A DNA stretch of 64,000 bases from Sporodiniella umbellata (Eukaryota; Mucoromycota; Mucoromycetes; Mucorales; Rhizopodaceae), in the NCBI GenBank assembly GCA_025677835.1, contig JAIXMR010000013.1:62001-126000 (forward strand). Direction: 5' to 3'. The stretch's first letter is position 1. The number at the start of each line of letters is the position of its first letter. The position numbers and the translations under genes are program-made. Positions 35,501 to 45,227 of the stretch are shown piece after piece. Under the pieces are notes generated by a model, which saw nothing but the letters and a program-made list of their open reading frames with translations, was not told the origin of the DNA and ran no database searches.

Positions 35501-36455
35501 GTATTTCTTGATTAATTAATATACGTAAACCTGAAGCAAAATATGGCTATAGTAGAGGATCAAAAACCATGGATTTTGAACAAAACACTTGGCCAATTAC
35601 ATTTGAAAATGGTTTTTGTCAGAGCCAAGAGAAAATTTCATATCTAAATTTGGACCATAGCATTCAATTTTAAATGGAATATATAACATTTTTTCTACTA
35701 AGTACAGATAAAAAACGAAGATGCAGGAATCTTTTTATTAGCTAACCAAGTCTTTATAAACAAACTCTATTTCATACTAATAAATAATTCATTCTCCGCT
35801 GTTTTAAGCGTTTCAAAAAAACGCCATTCACTGACGACTGTAGTGGACTGCCAAATAGAATCAAATATATCGGTATTACTGGGCGAATATAATAAAAAAA
35901 AGCAACTTAAAATAAAGGCTTGACAAGAATCTCGAAAAACAGCTACTATACGCAAAACTCTGCTATCTCTCTTTCTTACTTGTATCGAAAAAAGGATAGC
36001 AGCCTTTCTCTGCCAAGCCAACTGATGTTGCAACTAAATTAAGGTAATCTTCGAGAAGTAGGTACTTATAAAACTCATTCAATTGGGCTGGATTTAAGAA
36101 CAGAGACAATAAAGCTGAGGCAGGACGTGGAGAAGCATTTCAATTGAAACACAAAAATAAATAATAATAAAAACCTTTTCAGCGACTATCAACAGCTGCT
36201 ATTAACAATTCAAGTTATTCTTCTACGGAAACATTGAACTTTGGAGCGGGTTCAACTGAAATAAATTTAGGTACGACAAGAAATGGCAAAATAAAGGTTT
36301 ATACCCTGTTAACAGTTACCCCACCCAAGAAAAATAAATTGAAGATTAGATGTAAGTAAAAGAGGAAAAAAATGTTACTATTATATTACTATTATTTTAT
36401 TATTATTGTTATTATTGTTATTATTATTATGTTATTATTGTTATTAATCTTATTA
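32578..36455. other. Long intergenic region
   Basis: About 3.9 kb. The 5' side of the F-box gene is at its left. A T26 tract is at 33065-33090. A weak 95-codon frame around 33408-33695 lacks an ATG start and was not accepted. The right end is an ATT-rich microsatellite (listed). No gene or RNA recognised. Confidence 0.5.
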
Positions 36456-36461
36456 TTATTC
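36372..36461. repeat. Imperfect (ATT)n microsatellite at medA-like 3' end
   Basis: About 90 nt made of ATT/GTTATT units with interruptions. It runs up to the stop codon of the medA-like gene at 36456-36458, so it probably forms that gene's 3' UTR. Confidence 0.85.
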
Positions 36462-38092
36462 ATAATGGTTGTCGCTTTCAGTGATAATGCTTTGAGTTGT
36501 ACTGTAGCTAGCAGTAAATTTACTAACTATTTTTTGCAAGGCGTCATCGAGTTTACTCCATTTGAAGACCTTCAGATCCTTTTCAATATTTCTGGGTTTT
36601 GGTTTTGGAAACCCCATGACAAGCCTAAAAAATTCCACTGTGTCTTCTTTATGCTTACTAATAGTCTCAGGCTCAAATCCTTCTAAGTTTCTTCTAACAC
36701 GGTTTTTTTCTTCGACAGTGAACATAACGCCAATTAAGAATTGAAGTAAGGAGATACAGTCTACAGATGTAACATAGTAGTCTTCTTTCTCTTCCCAATA
36801 TATGCAAGAGACCACAAAGTCAGGTGGGTCTCCAGACTGCTTGGCACGGTGTATATTAAAGCGAGCAAAGATAGACTCTGTTCCCTCTTGTCTCCTCCAA
36901 AATTGAACTAAGCGTCTCTTGTTTTTTCTTTCTTCTTCAGTCCAATCTTTAATCATACTTGAGAGATCGTTTTCAATTCGAAGCCTAGCGTTGCTCAGAA
37001 CGTTCGCGAAGGGGTCTGGTGGAAGATGCCCAGTTGCTACTGGGGTTTGAGTTGACAAAGCGGGCACAATAGATACCGCACTTTGAGGTTGAATAGGCTG
37101 AAGTGAATTTGGATGGGTGACTGCTAAAGGCTGTATAGGATGGAGTTGAGGCATATGGTGTGAGTATATACCATGCTGTTGATGAGGAGAAGACCCCTGA
37201 GGGTAATGAGATGTAGGCGAAACTATCATCTGTGTATTTGAAACAATGCTTTGGGGTGGACGCATCTGTATTGAGCTATTACTATGTAGCATGGGCATCA
37301 CAAAATTAGAGGGCTGGCTGTCAGGAAACTGTAATCCACCGGATGGGTCAGGTGGTCGGTAACTGGGATAGTTCAGCATTTGTGCTGTTGCATCCATATC
37401 GCTAACTCTGGAAGAAGAGGGTAGACCCATATAGGGCAGACTGTAGTAGTTAGGAGGATATGTCATATAAGGCTGGGGTGATGGACTGTGCTGTTGATCT
37501 ATTGTCAAAATGTGTTCAGAGACGTTTTATAACTTTTTTTTAAAATTTTTCTTGAAGAAAAAAAGGAAAATAGAAAACTTACTACCAACTCTACTTCTTT
37601 TTGTATTGACCTCATATTCGTCCAGGTGTCCTCTTTTGTTGCTATAAGCAAAGTAACCAATAAACCAGCTATCCAATACCTGAATATGGTCTTCGGTTCC
37701 TTCACGTATCATGAGAACATAGATAGGAATCTTTTCAGTATTATGAGTAGATGTAAGATTACTGCTTGGCAACTGTGAATGAAACGAAATGGTCTGATGG
37801 GCAGCGTTAATGGAAAAATGAGTGGGGGCTACACATGATCCAAAAGCAATTCGAATCAATGTGCTGTTCAAATCGTTTAATGCCGTGTTAACTACGAATG
37901 CATCGCCAGCATATCCTTCATTTGGGCTATAATCAATTACGACTGGCGCTTCAAACAGGTGCGTTGGTTCGCTGTGGGGTAGCCATTGTTGATATTGAGT
38001 ATTACTGTAACCTATTAAGATAAGAACAAAAGGAAAAAAAAAAAAGTTAGCTTTGGCTTTCTTAAAATAGCCAAGTGTTTACTTTGTGACAT
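36456..38092 (-). CDS. medA: Medusa (MedA)-type transcriptional regulator
   Basis: Three exons (38083-38092, 37583-38011, 36456-37498) with introns of 71 and 84 nt give 493 residues; exon 1 holds only MSQ plus one base. The N-terminal region (about 5-146) has PVVIDYSPNEGYAGDAF, an Ig-like/TIG-type start, followed by a Gln/Pro/His-rich linker. Residues about 343-480 match the conserved C-terminal domain of medusa proteins: RRLVQFWRRQEGT, VSCIYWEEKEDYYVTSVD, RRNLEGFEPETISK and VMGFPKPKPRNIEKD. Medusa regulates conidiophore and adhesion genes in Aspergillus, and its smut relative affects sporulation. Nuclear regulator of development is therefore likely; its targets here are unknown. It is divergent from the KH gene across 1.0 kb. 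Confidence 0.9.
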
Positions 38093-38904
38093 GTAAGAAT
38101 GAAAACAAAACGTCTTTCTCTCCGTAGCCTGTGATAACAAAAATGGTCAGTTTAGTGTGCACTGTGAAAGATTGAGAAATGGCAAATCATTCTGTCTTTT
38201 TGTTGCCCAAAAACTGAGCTTCTCTTATAATCAATTCAAACTATAAGCTATGAGGGATAGCATAGCGTTTGTAGAGCAACAATTGTATAATTTGCCATTT
38301 CTCTGATTCAATAATTCATTTCCGACGACCATTGCGCTTACGCATGGTCGCACACAATACAATACGGGATTCGCTTTTTACCTTTGCTTTGAAAAGAGAT
38401 AGATGAAAATAAAAAACAAAAAAAAAGATTGTACAAGAAATGGAACCACCAAGACTCTGTTTTTGACATCTGCTTGAAAAAAAAAGTAAAACATGCTCAA
38501 TAGAATATCAGAAACTCCTGGCATTTTGAAACATCTGGTAGTGCTTAAAACTAGGCAGATGATATCGTCACTTTTTCAAGCACCATTCTTTTTGTGGCTT
38601 AAAATCGGTACACCTCGCATTTTCACACCGTTGTTTTTTGGTTCACTCTTCACATATCATCACTTCAACCTTTTCTTCCCTAATTTTTTTTGTTCTTATT
38701 TTTCTTTTCTTCTTTTTTTTTTTCGAGCTTAAGTTTCTTTAGCTTTTTCTGTTTTTTTTTTATTTTTTTTTTTTTTATAAAAGAAGAACTTAAAAGAAAC
38801 CTTGTTTGTGGTATCCCAAGTAAATGAACTCTGTTGTAACCTTTTATACATGTCCTTATTTACTCCTACCCAGATTTGCACTTTCCCATCTAAAAAGTCC
38901 TTAT

Positions 38905-38951
38905 CACACACACACACCCAAACCCACCCATCCACACCCATCCACACACAC
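38905..38951. repeat. CA / CCCATCCA array upstream of KH gene
   Basis: Low-complexity C- and A-only stretch with repeated CCCA and TCCA units, about 160-200 nt before the KH start codon. ACACCCATCCA at 38934-38944 differs from the core yeast Rap1 site at one position. Compare the array just before rpl12. Confidence 0.75.
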
Positions 38952-39042
38952 TTCATACCTTTTATCCATATATAAACAAGTATCATTTTCAAACGCTTTT
39001 TTATCTCTATACACTAACAAGTAAGCATATTCTCTTCATCTT

Positions 39043-39057
39043 TATATATATAAAAAG
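39043..39057 (+). promoter_or_regulatory. TATA-like box before KH gene
   Basis: TATATATATAAAAAG lies about 50-65 nt upstream of the ATG. However, TTTTAG sits directly before the ATG and a GTAAGC lies at 39021, so this stretch might instead be inside an 88-nt leader intron (39021-39108). Confidence 0.4.
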
Positions 39058-39108
39058 ACCTTCAGGGGCTTTTCTAAATGTATACACGTGCTCTTTTCTT
39101 TCTTTTAG

Positions 39109-40505
39109 ATGTCAGACAACGAAGTGATTGATAGAACTAAACGTCCCCGTCTCGAAGAAGAATGGGATTCCGAAAATGAAGGAGACAGCCAAGATGACCG
39201 TCATCCCAAACGTCAGGCTATTCCTGACCCTGAAACGAAAGCACCTCAATTCATTCCAACAGATGACCAACAAAAAAGCCGTAAAGGCTACACAAGAGCA
39301 GCTACAGTAGTTCCTGAAGAAAACACGGAAGCAGGGCATATGACTCTTCGCTCACTTGTGGGTATGAAAGACGCTGGTCTTATCATTGGTAGAGGAGGAA
39401 AAAATGTTAGCGAAATACGCGATCTGTCTGAAGCCCGAGTCAATGTGTCTGATATTGTACCCGGAGCTGCTGAGCGTATTTTGACTGTTATGGGCTCTGT
39501 ATCAGCTGTTTCAAAGGTAGTTTATTTGTATATGTATTGGTTGATGTACAAACTAACTGATTGTTTTCTGTATAGGCATATTCTCTGGTAGCTGAGAAAA
39601 TTATTGAAGAAAGCACAATAGGAGAGAACAACAAGCCTACTGCACCACAGCAAGATGTAACCATTAAAATCCTTGTGGTTGGTAACCGAATGGGCTCTAT
39701 TATTGGCAAAAGTGGTTCTGTTATTAGATCTATTCAAGAATCTAGTGGTGCTCGCGTAATCGCAGCAGAGGAACCACTACCACTTTCAACTGAGCGTGTA
39801 GTGACTATCCAAGGAACACCTGAATCAATTGAGCATGCAGTTAGGAAGATTGGAGATATATTAATAGAGCAGTCAAATCATCACGGAAACTATATGGCTT
39901 ACAAACCGATACCCGGCAGACCTCACAACATTAGTTCTCACCACGGCAATAACAATCGTAATTATCGAAGATTGAACGATAACAATAATGGAAACAACGA
40001 TATGCCCCAAGCAGCAGTAGCAGCGGCTGCTATGATGGGTTATGGAGGCATGATGCCTATGGGTAATCTATCAATGAATGGGATATATTATCCATCATCA
40101 AACTACCCTGGAGGTTCAGGAGGAAGACAGAACGATTATGCATTGCCTATGATGCCTGGACTGACCAATATGGGTATGATGGGCAGCATGTCACTTCCAC
40201 ATACACAGTCGCACCAAATATATATTCCCAATGAAATGGTAATTGCTTTTTTTTTTTTTTCTTTGTTTTGGCCTAATATAATTTCTAACGTGCTTACTTA
40301 GGTTGGCTGTATCATTGGTAAGGGTGGACTGAAAATCAATGAGATAAGACGAACCAGTGGCAGTCATATTAAAATAGAAGACCCTACTGCAGATTGCCAA
40401 GAAAGACTTATAACAATTACAGGTACCCCTGATGGTAACCAAATGGCTCTATACTTGCTGTACTCTCGCTTAGAGGCAGAACAAAAGAGAATTGGGTCGA
40501 GATGA
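39109..40505 (+). CDS. Triple KH-domain RNA-binding protein (Hek2/Pbp2/Rnc1-like)
   Basis: Three exons (39109-39516, 39576-40238, 40302-40505), introns of 59 and 63 nt, give 424 residues. The N-terminus is charged with a basic-acidic mix (RTKRPRLEEEWDSE). Three KH domains are clear from their GxxG loops: KH1 with LIIGRGGKNVSEIRD (about 88-103), KH2 with SIIGKSGSVIRSIQ (about 168-182) and KH3 with CIIGKGGLKINEIRR (about 360-375). KH2 and KH3 are separated by a long Asn/Gly/Met-rich linker. These proteins (PCBP/Hek2/Rnc1 group) bind C-rich or U-rich single-stranded RNA and control mRNA stability, localisation or translation. The last intron splits KH3 just before its GxxG helix. Direct counterpart among fungal KH proteins is uncertain. 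Confidence 0.93.
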
Positions 40506-40574
40506 GTTTAAATTATATAAGAAAAGCTAAAAATAAAATTGAAATAACCCTCAGCCCTTCTTTTTTATTTTCAA

Positions 40575-41514
40575 ATGAAGCATTGTCTGTTACTGGGGAC
40601 TTTATACATGTATGCATTTGCTAATGCTCACTCTAGTGCTCCAGGGACGGTGAGTGACATATTTTCTTCTCCTATTGTGGCGAATGGAACCTAACGGAGC
40701 AAAAGTGCAACCTGAGTTCTAAGAGAATGAGTACCATAGGTCATGGACCTTCCAAATCAACATGTTCCGGTTGTTATGGCATTAGCGTTGATACAGACAT
40801 GTCAACTGTCAATATAGAGTTGACGGGAAAATCTGCATATCAAGGCATTGTTATGCTTGTAAAAGAAAAATACACCAATAAGACTGTCGGTGAATTTAAG
40901 GATTTTGATGAAAACCTATTTTGGTCAGTTGAATGTGGTGAAGATGAAGATGAAATAGATCGGGTTGAACCAGATAAAACCTCAGTACTTGGTCATGTAG
41001 ATCCAAAATGGAAAAGTTGGCCGGTCAATATTGGCTGGAGTATAGATTTGATCGATAGACCAACAGTAGAACTGAAATTCCAGGCAATGGTTGTGGTATG
41101 TACCAGGCTTAGTTTATTGCAGCAAAATAGTCGGTTTAAAATCACTTTTCAAATTATATATAGATTGACTACGAAAATTTTCATGTGTTGCCAGAGAAAG
41201 AATTCAAGCTCAAGAAAAAAATCGTTGCTACTACAAAAATACTACCTTCAAAAACCGCTGCCATGACAGAACCCAATACGGTCACTACTACTATTTCAGA
41301 AGCAATAGAGACTACGCTAGAAATTGAGCATGGAAACATTGTTGCCATTAAACAGCAGCACAATCAATTATTTGTTTCTACATTCATAGCTCTATCTGCC
41401 TTCTACTGTTCACTTTCTGTTTGTTTACGATACTGTTTACAAAAGCGGAAGAAAAAAAGAGTTTCAATAGAGGATTTCGAATTGATACCAACACCTAGTG
41501 TGAAGGAGAACTAG
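40575..41514 (+). CDS. Reeler-like type I membrane protein
   Basis: Three exons (40575-40649, 40700-41095, 41164-41514), introns of 50 and 68 nt, give 273 residues. A signal peptide begins MKHCLLLGTLYMYAFANA. The outer region, about 25-160, contains YQGIVMLVKEKY, then WSVECGED, and VNIGWSIDLIDRPTVELKFQ. The order of a GY/YQG strand, central Cys, His and a final strand resembles Reeler (reelin-type) domains, an Ig-like fold. A Thr-rich stalk follows, then one membrane helix at about 226-248 (LFVSTFIALSAFYC) and a short basic tail (KRKKKR). The first intron is inferred because the frame stops without it. The gene starts only 70 nt after the KH stop codon. The Reeler assignment is tentative; function unknown. 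Confidence 0.7.
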
Positions 41515-41675
41515 GAAATTCAGTAAAATGCAACTGTAACTTGAAGATCTGATATGCTTTTACAAACAAAAAACAAAAAAAGGTTGAAGCCAATGTAACA
41601 GTTTCCGTCTTGAAACTGATCATGTACTGAAATTCTATGTTTCAGGACATATCTGGTTAATACTGTTTTTATTAA

Positions 41676-42632
41676 TCAAGTGTGGCTCAAAGGCAAAACG
41701 ATAAGCTCTAATAAACTGTTGACCCAGCTTTCTTTTACTGATGGCCACTCCTGATTCATGACTACAGTATGTCTTTCCAGATTAAGAATTGCGCCAGCTA
41801 AATGCCTTTCTGAGCGAGCAGTGCTCACTAACATTAGCCAAGTCTCCCTTTCAGCATACCATGCTTCAGATACTGCTGTCCACAGCAAAGATATTTCAAG
41901 CTGAACTAGCTGAAAGGCCACTTGTTCAATATTCTCTGGCTCTCTTGAGAGCCATTCCTGTCTTTTAGACATCCACTTTGGAGATTTATGGCGAGTATTT
42001 ATATGGGCTTCATAGGTCTTTATCATACTATTCAACAGCTTTATGCTGCTCAAAACCGATATTTCATATGAAGGCGGAGCTTCTTGAGAAGCTGAAGGTG
42101 TCAAAAATGCTGGTGGTGGACTTTGCGATCTGGTAGTTTCCCTCGTCCTTGCTAAATCTTCGCTATTCTCATTTGCGTCATGAGTCTCTTCGAAATCTAA
42201 AGTGGGTATTTCACTATTGCTCGCTGCAGTTCCAGCTTCTGAAGCCTCGCTAGTTGCTGTTACTGTGTTGTAAGAAACGTTATTTGGGCTATGTAGCAGC
42301 AGTAATCTATCGACTTTTTCAGAGAGTTGATCCAGCTTGATTTGTAACTCGATGGTAGTTTGTGTCAGTACACTTTGGGGTTCTCTAGGGACATGGGCCT
42401 GCCACACTGTATCTATAGAAAATTCAGAAAGAAGTACTCTTCTTGGAGACAGCTCTTGTAGGTCTAGACCTAATTCAAACGATACAAGTTTTGAGTTGTG
42501 TAAAAGTGCAGTTGCAGCTGGAAGCAGATTTTGAACATCGCTAAACAGTATAACCTTTTTGTTTTCTATGGTTCGAATGGGTATTTGATACAATGTGCTC
42601 TGGTATTCTATTTTTTTGTAGGTTAATTCCAT
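41676..42632 (-). CDS. Hypothetical protein with conserved-looking helical C-terminus
   Basis: Single exon, 318 residues, ending in a TAA. The N-terminal about 75 residues look folded (VILFSDVQNLLPAATALL, then VSFELGLDLQELS). An amphipathic helix with leucine heptads follows (QIKLDQLSEKVDRLLLL), then an acidic, Ser/Pro-rich linker. The C-terminal about 110 residues are helical and Trp-rich: PKWMSKRQEWLSREPEN, FQLVQLEISLLWTAVSEAW and LAGAILNLERHTVV. The pattern of LVxLE, a Trp turn and LAxxxLxLE resembles WHIM/DDT-type helical modules of chromatin-remodelling factors, but this is only a pattern similarity. There is no signal or membrane segment. Expressed real gene is likely from length and composition. 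Confidence 0.65.
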   Translation of the reverse strand: MELTYKKIEYQSTLYQIPIRTIENKKVILFSDVQNLLPAATALLHNSKLVSFELGLDLQELSPRRVLLSEFSIDTVWQAHVPREPQSVLTQTTIELQIKLDQLSEKVDRLLLLHSPNNVSYNTVTATSEASEAGTAASNSEIPTLDFEETHDANENSEDLARTRETTRSQSPPPAFLTPSASQEAPPSYEISVLSSIKLLNSMIKTYEAHINTRHKSPKWMSKRQEWLSREPENIEQVAFQLVQLEISLLWTAVSEAWYAERETWLMLVSTARSERHLAGAILNLERHTVVMNQEWPSVKESWVNSLLELIVLPLSHT

Positions 42633-43103
42633 TTGTACTTATTTTTTTTGAAGAAAATATAAACAAAAAAAAAAACTCCCCTTACGCAAGCACCTCTCCA
42701 AAAAAAAAGTATTTTTAACGCTCCACAAGTTTCTTGAACTACTCAATGTCCTATCTTACAGAGCAAAATACAAAAGACATCCCACTCAGAATTCTTTTTG
42801 GGGTGCTATAATTATCACAGAAGTACATAATAGTCAGTGTATTTATTTCAAACACAATTTAGTAGAAATAAGGTGGGAAGAGCACTGTGTAAGCTTATAT
42901 AACTGGACTTAAGTACTGTTTCTGAAAGTCAGAAAAAGAAACATGAAAAAAATATCACAAATGTATTTTTTTTCTTTTTGCCAAAAGCCTAAGCTGATGG
43001 TAAACGAAACGCTATTTAAATTAACATTATCTGTCTACTTTTGTCTTTCAAAGGAAAAAATCAAAAACCGCAAAATCAAAACTCTTAAACATAAAATGAT
43101 TTA
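42633..43103. other. Intergenic between unknown protein gene and tpt1
   Basis: About 470 nt: promoter side of the 318-residue protein, then the 3' flank of tpt1. A short frame on the plus strand (42943-43164) overlaps the tpt1 end and was rejected. Confidence 0.5.
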
Positions 43104-43848
43104 TCATATCTCGCCAGATAGCGGAAGGGTGTTACTGTCTATATCTGTTACTTTGAGAAAGTAGGTAGGAAGGATAACTCCATCAATGCCGTCTGAAAGA
43201 ATTACGTTGTTGCTAGACTTATAAAATACAACTCCATCTACACTTGTTTTCTGTTACAAAAGAAAAAGAAAGGCAAAAACGAAAAGAGGTGGGGAGCGTT
43301 AAAACACATTACCTTTTGTGGCTTTTTCGAAATCTATATAGATAAAAACTTTGCTTGTCTTTCTTATTCCACTTTCAGCAGTTCGGTCACAAGCAAAATG
43401 AATGTGGTTTCTTCCCATTTTGGATAAACCCTTAGTTCTGATAAGAGACCAAGCTTTCATTGTTGTGCCATGCACAATAGGAGTCGATACACTCTCTAGC
43501 CTTACAAGTAACTCGTCTGCCTTGACGGTTTTCAATGAGTGTCCTTGTGTAGCTCGAATATAAAAAAAGTTCTCTCTTTCAACCAGCTCATAGCGACGCT
43601 TGTCATTGTTTTTCACAACATATTCAATTTCTGGATATGTAACACCTTTAAACTGTGATAATTTTAACTATGACATGGAACATATTACTTTGTTTCCTTA
43701 TGTGGCATGTGCGTCTTTTTACCACGTCGTCCAGTAATACAAACCCGTCGCTAGACATATTTAGATTTTCTTTTTTTGCGCCGTGACGAAGTATATAAGA
43801 TAAGCGCTTTGATAATACTACCACTTTTTCCTCTGGCAAATTAAACAT
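43104..43848 (-). CDS. tpt1: tRNA 2'-phosphotransferase (Tpt1/KptA family)
   Basis: Removes the splice-junction 2'-phosphate from ligated tRNA by transferring it to NAD. Three exons (43723-43848, 43308-43652, 43104-43250) give 205 residues. Family motifs are LSYILRHGAKKEN near the start (catalytic Arg-His), FVLLDDV, then YIRATQGHS, VHGTTMKAWSLIRTKGLS and NHIHFA (substrate- and NAD-binding). The final exon supplies GVVFYKSSNNVIL and GVILPTYF, the usual end of the family. To reach that exon in frame the second donor must be GTGTTT at 43307; the better-looking GTAATG at 43312 puts the last exon out of frame. Either a weak donor, alternative splicing or a sequence error explains this. Only 102 nt separate this start from the HMG-gene stop. 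Confidence 0.9.
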
Positions 43849-43950
43849 GTTTGGTAAAAGAAAACTATCTTTTTTTTTTTTTTTTTTTTGGCTGAAATAT
43901 ACTTCAAGGTCCGCATTTTAACTTAAAATTCAGTCGCCTTTTCATTTTAT

Positions 43951-45227
43951 TTATGTTACATTTACTCTGAAGCTATTTACACCATCGCTTAATTTGCTTT
44001 CACTGTTACCACTGGCTTGTTCTGACTCACATTTCTCCATATAAACTTTCAGCTCTTGAGCATACCTCGCTTTGTCTAGTTTGGCTTTTTGCTGCCAAGG
44101 CACTCTTTCCTCTATTGACATTGCATGCCATGTAGCTGATATTGATTTGCTAATGGGTCCAACTGTGGAGCCTGGGAAATTTAAAGACACTTTTGGATAC
44201 ACTTCAATAAGGTAGTAAAGATAGGCTGACATAGGGTGTTTAGGGGCATAGGGGTGTTTGGATATTTTCTTTTTACGCCCTCTTGGATCCTTTTGGCCCT
44301 CAGGCAAGTTTGATTTTCTTGCCTTCCTTCTTCGAGCGGGCTTATTGCTACCTGAGGACCCATATGACTTTTCACTATTCGTGTTCTCGAATTCTTCTTC
44401 ATCTGAGTTGGGCTTGTGCCTTTTTTTGGCAGCTTCACTTGACAACAATTTTTCACGGCAATTCTCCTAAACAGGTTGAATCAGTTAAACCAAAAGTATA
44501 CGCATCTAATGCCATAATTATACTTGGGTCCCGCTTTTCTGTGAGTCTTTTTGATTCAACGCTCTACTATTGTTTGGGGGCGGTGTTGCTGTGCATTTAT
44601 CAAAAGAAAAAAATGAGTTGATATTATTGACCAGGCTATCCTTTTTGGTCAACGGTGTACAACTGTTGACTTTGGAAGCAGAATCTCCTGATTGCCCTTG
44701 CTGTTTCAATGCAAACAAAGTTGAAAAATTGGAAAATGGCCAATCTGTCTCTTCTTTTTGTGCCTCACGAATTGCTTCAGGCGAAACAATATGTTGAGGC
44801 CTCTGCTGAACATCGTTTTCTGATGACTATTTGAAAATATATGGTTTCAAGCAGTCAGACAAAAAATAGAAAAAGAAAACAATGAAGACAATTTACTTGT
44901 GAAACGTCGCTCACTCTCCATTGTTTTTGAGGTACCTGCTCTTTTGGATGCAGTGTACAATCATTACTGAAGGTTGGAAAATAACAGGGCCAATACTGAT
45001 TGACCGATGGCTCATATATTAAATCACTGTTTGTATATACCAGCTGAAAACAACATATTTAGCTTTCTTTCTAAATAAACAAAGGACTTGCTTCTTACTT
45101 TTTTCGGCTCTGGCGAAATGGTTGAAATTGTGTTCATGTTGTCAATGGAGTACTGAATTGAAAATGGTGGTATATTTGTTTCGTTTGTTCGAATTTGCTG
45201 ATATTCTAGCGTATTGTGTTCGCCCAT
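43951..45227 (-). CDS. HMG-box protein
   Basis: Four exons (45099-45227, 44897-45043, 44524-44826, 43951-44466), with introns of 55, 70 and 57 nt, all in phase 0, give 364 residues. The N-terminal 190 residues are polar and disordered (Asn, Gln, Ser, Thr). A basic, Lys/Arg-rich stretch with ARRRKARKS, a likely nuclear signal, precedes one HMG box at about 263-339: HPYAPKHPMSAYLYYLIEV, then ISATWHAMSIEERVPWQQKA and KARYAQELKVYMEK. HMG boxes bend DNA in the minor groove. The APKHPMSAY form resembles the general HMGB class more than the sequence-specific mating-type class, and the neighbours are not those of the zygomycete sex locus. A transcription or chromatin role is inferred; targets are unknown. 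Confidence 0.87.

Larger units (their letters stand above)
38093..39108. other. Shared upstream region of medA-like and KH genes
   Basis: About 1.0 kb between two divergent regulator genes, so it probably carries both promoters. It contains C/T-rich stretches, T-tracts near 38700-38780, a CA/CCCATCCA array (38905-38951) and a TATA-like box at 39043-39057. Confidence 0.65.

Noticed and set aside
37499..37582. Alternative donor in medA-like exon 2 (GTAGTA, four bases upstream)
   Set aside because: GTAAGT at 37582 is the stronger consensus and keeps phase with exon 3.
43951..45227. HMG gene as a mating-type (sexM/sexP) gene
   Set aside because: The zygomycete sex locus is flanked by triose-phosphate transporter and RNA helicase genes; neighbours here are tpt1 and a gene-free region, and the box looks HMGB-like.
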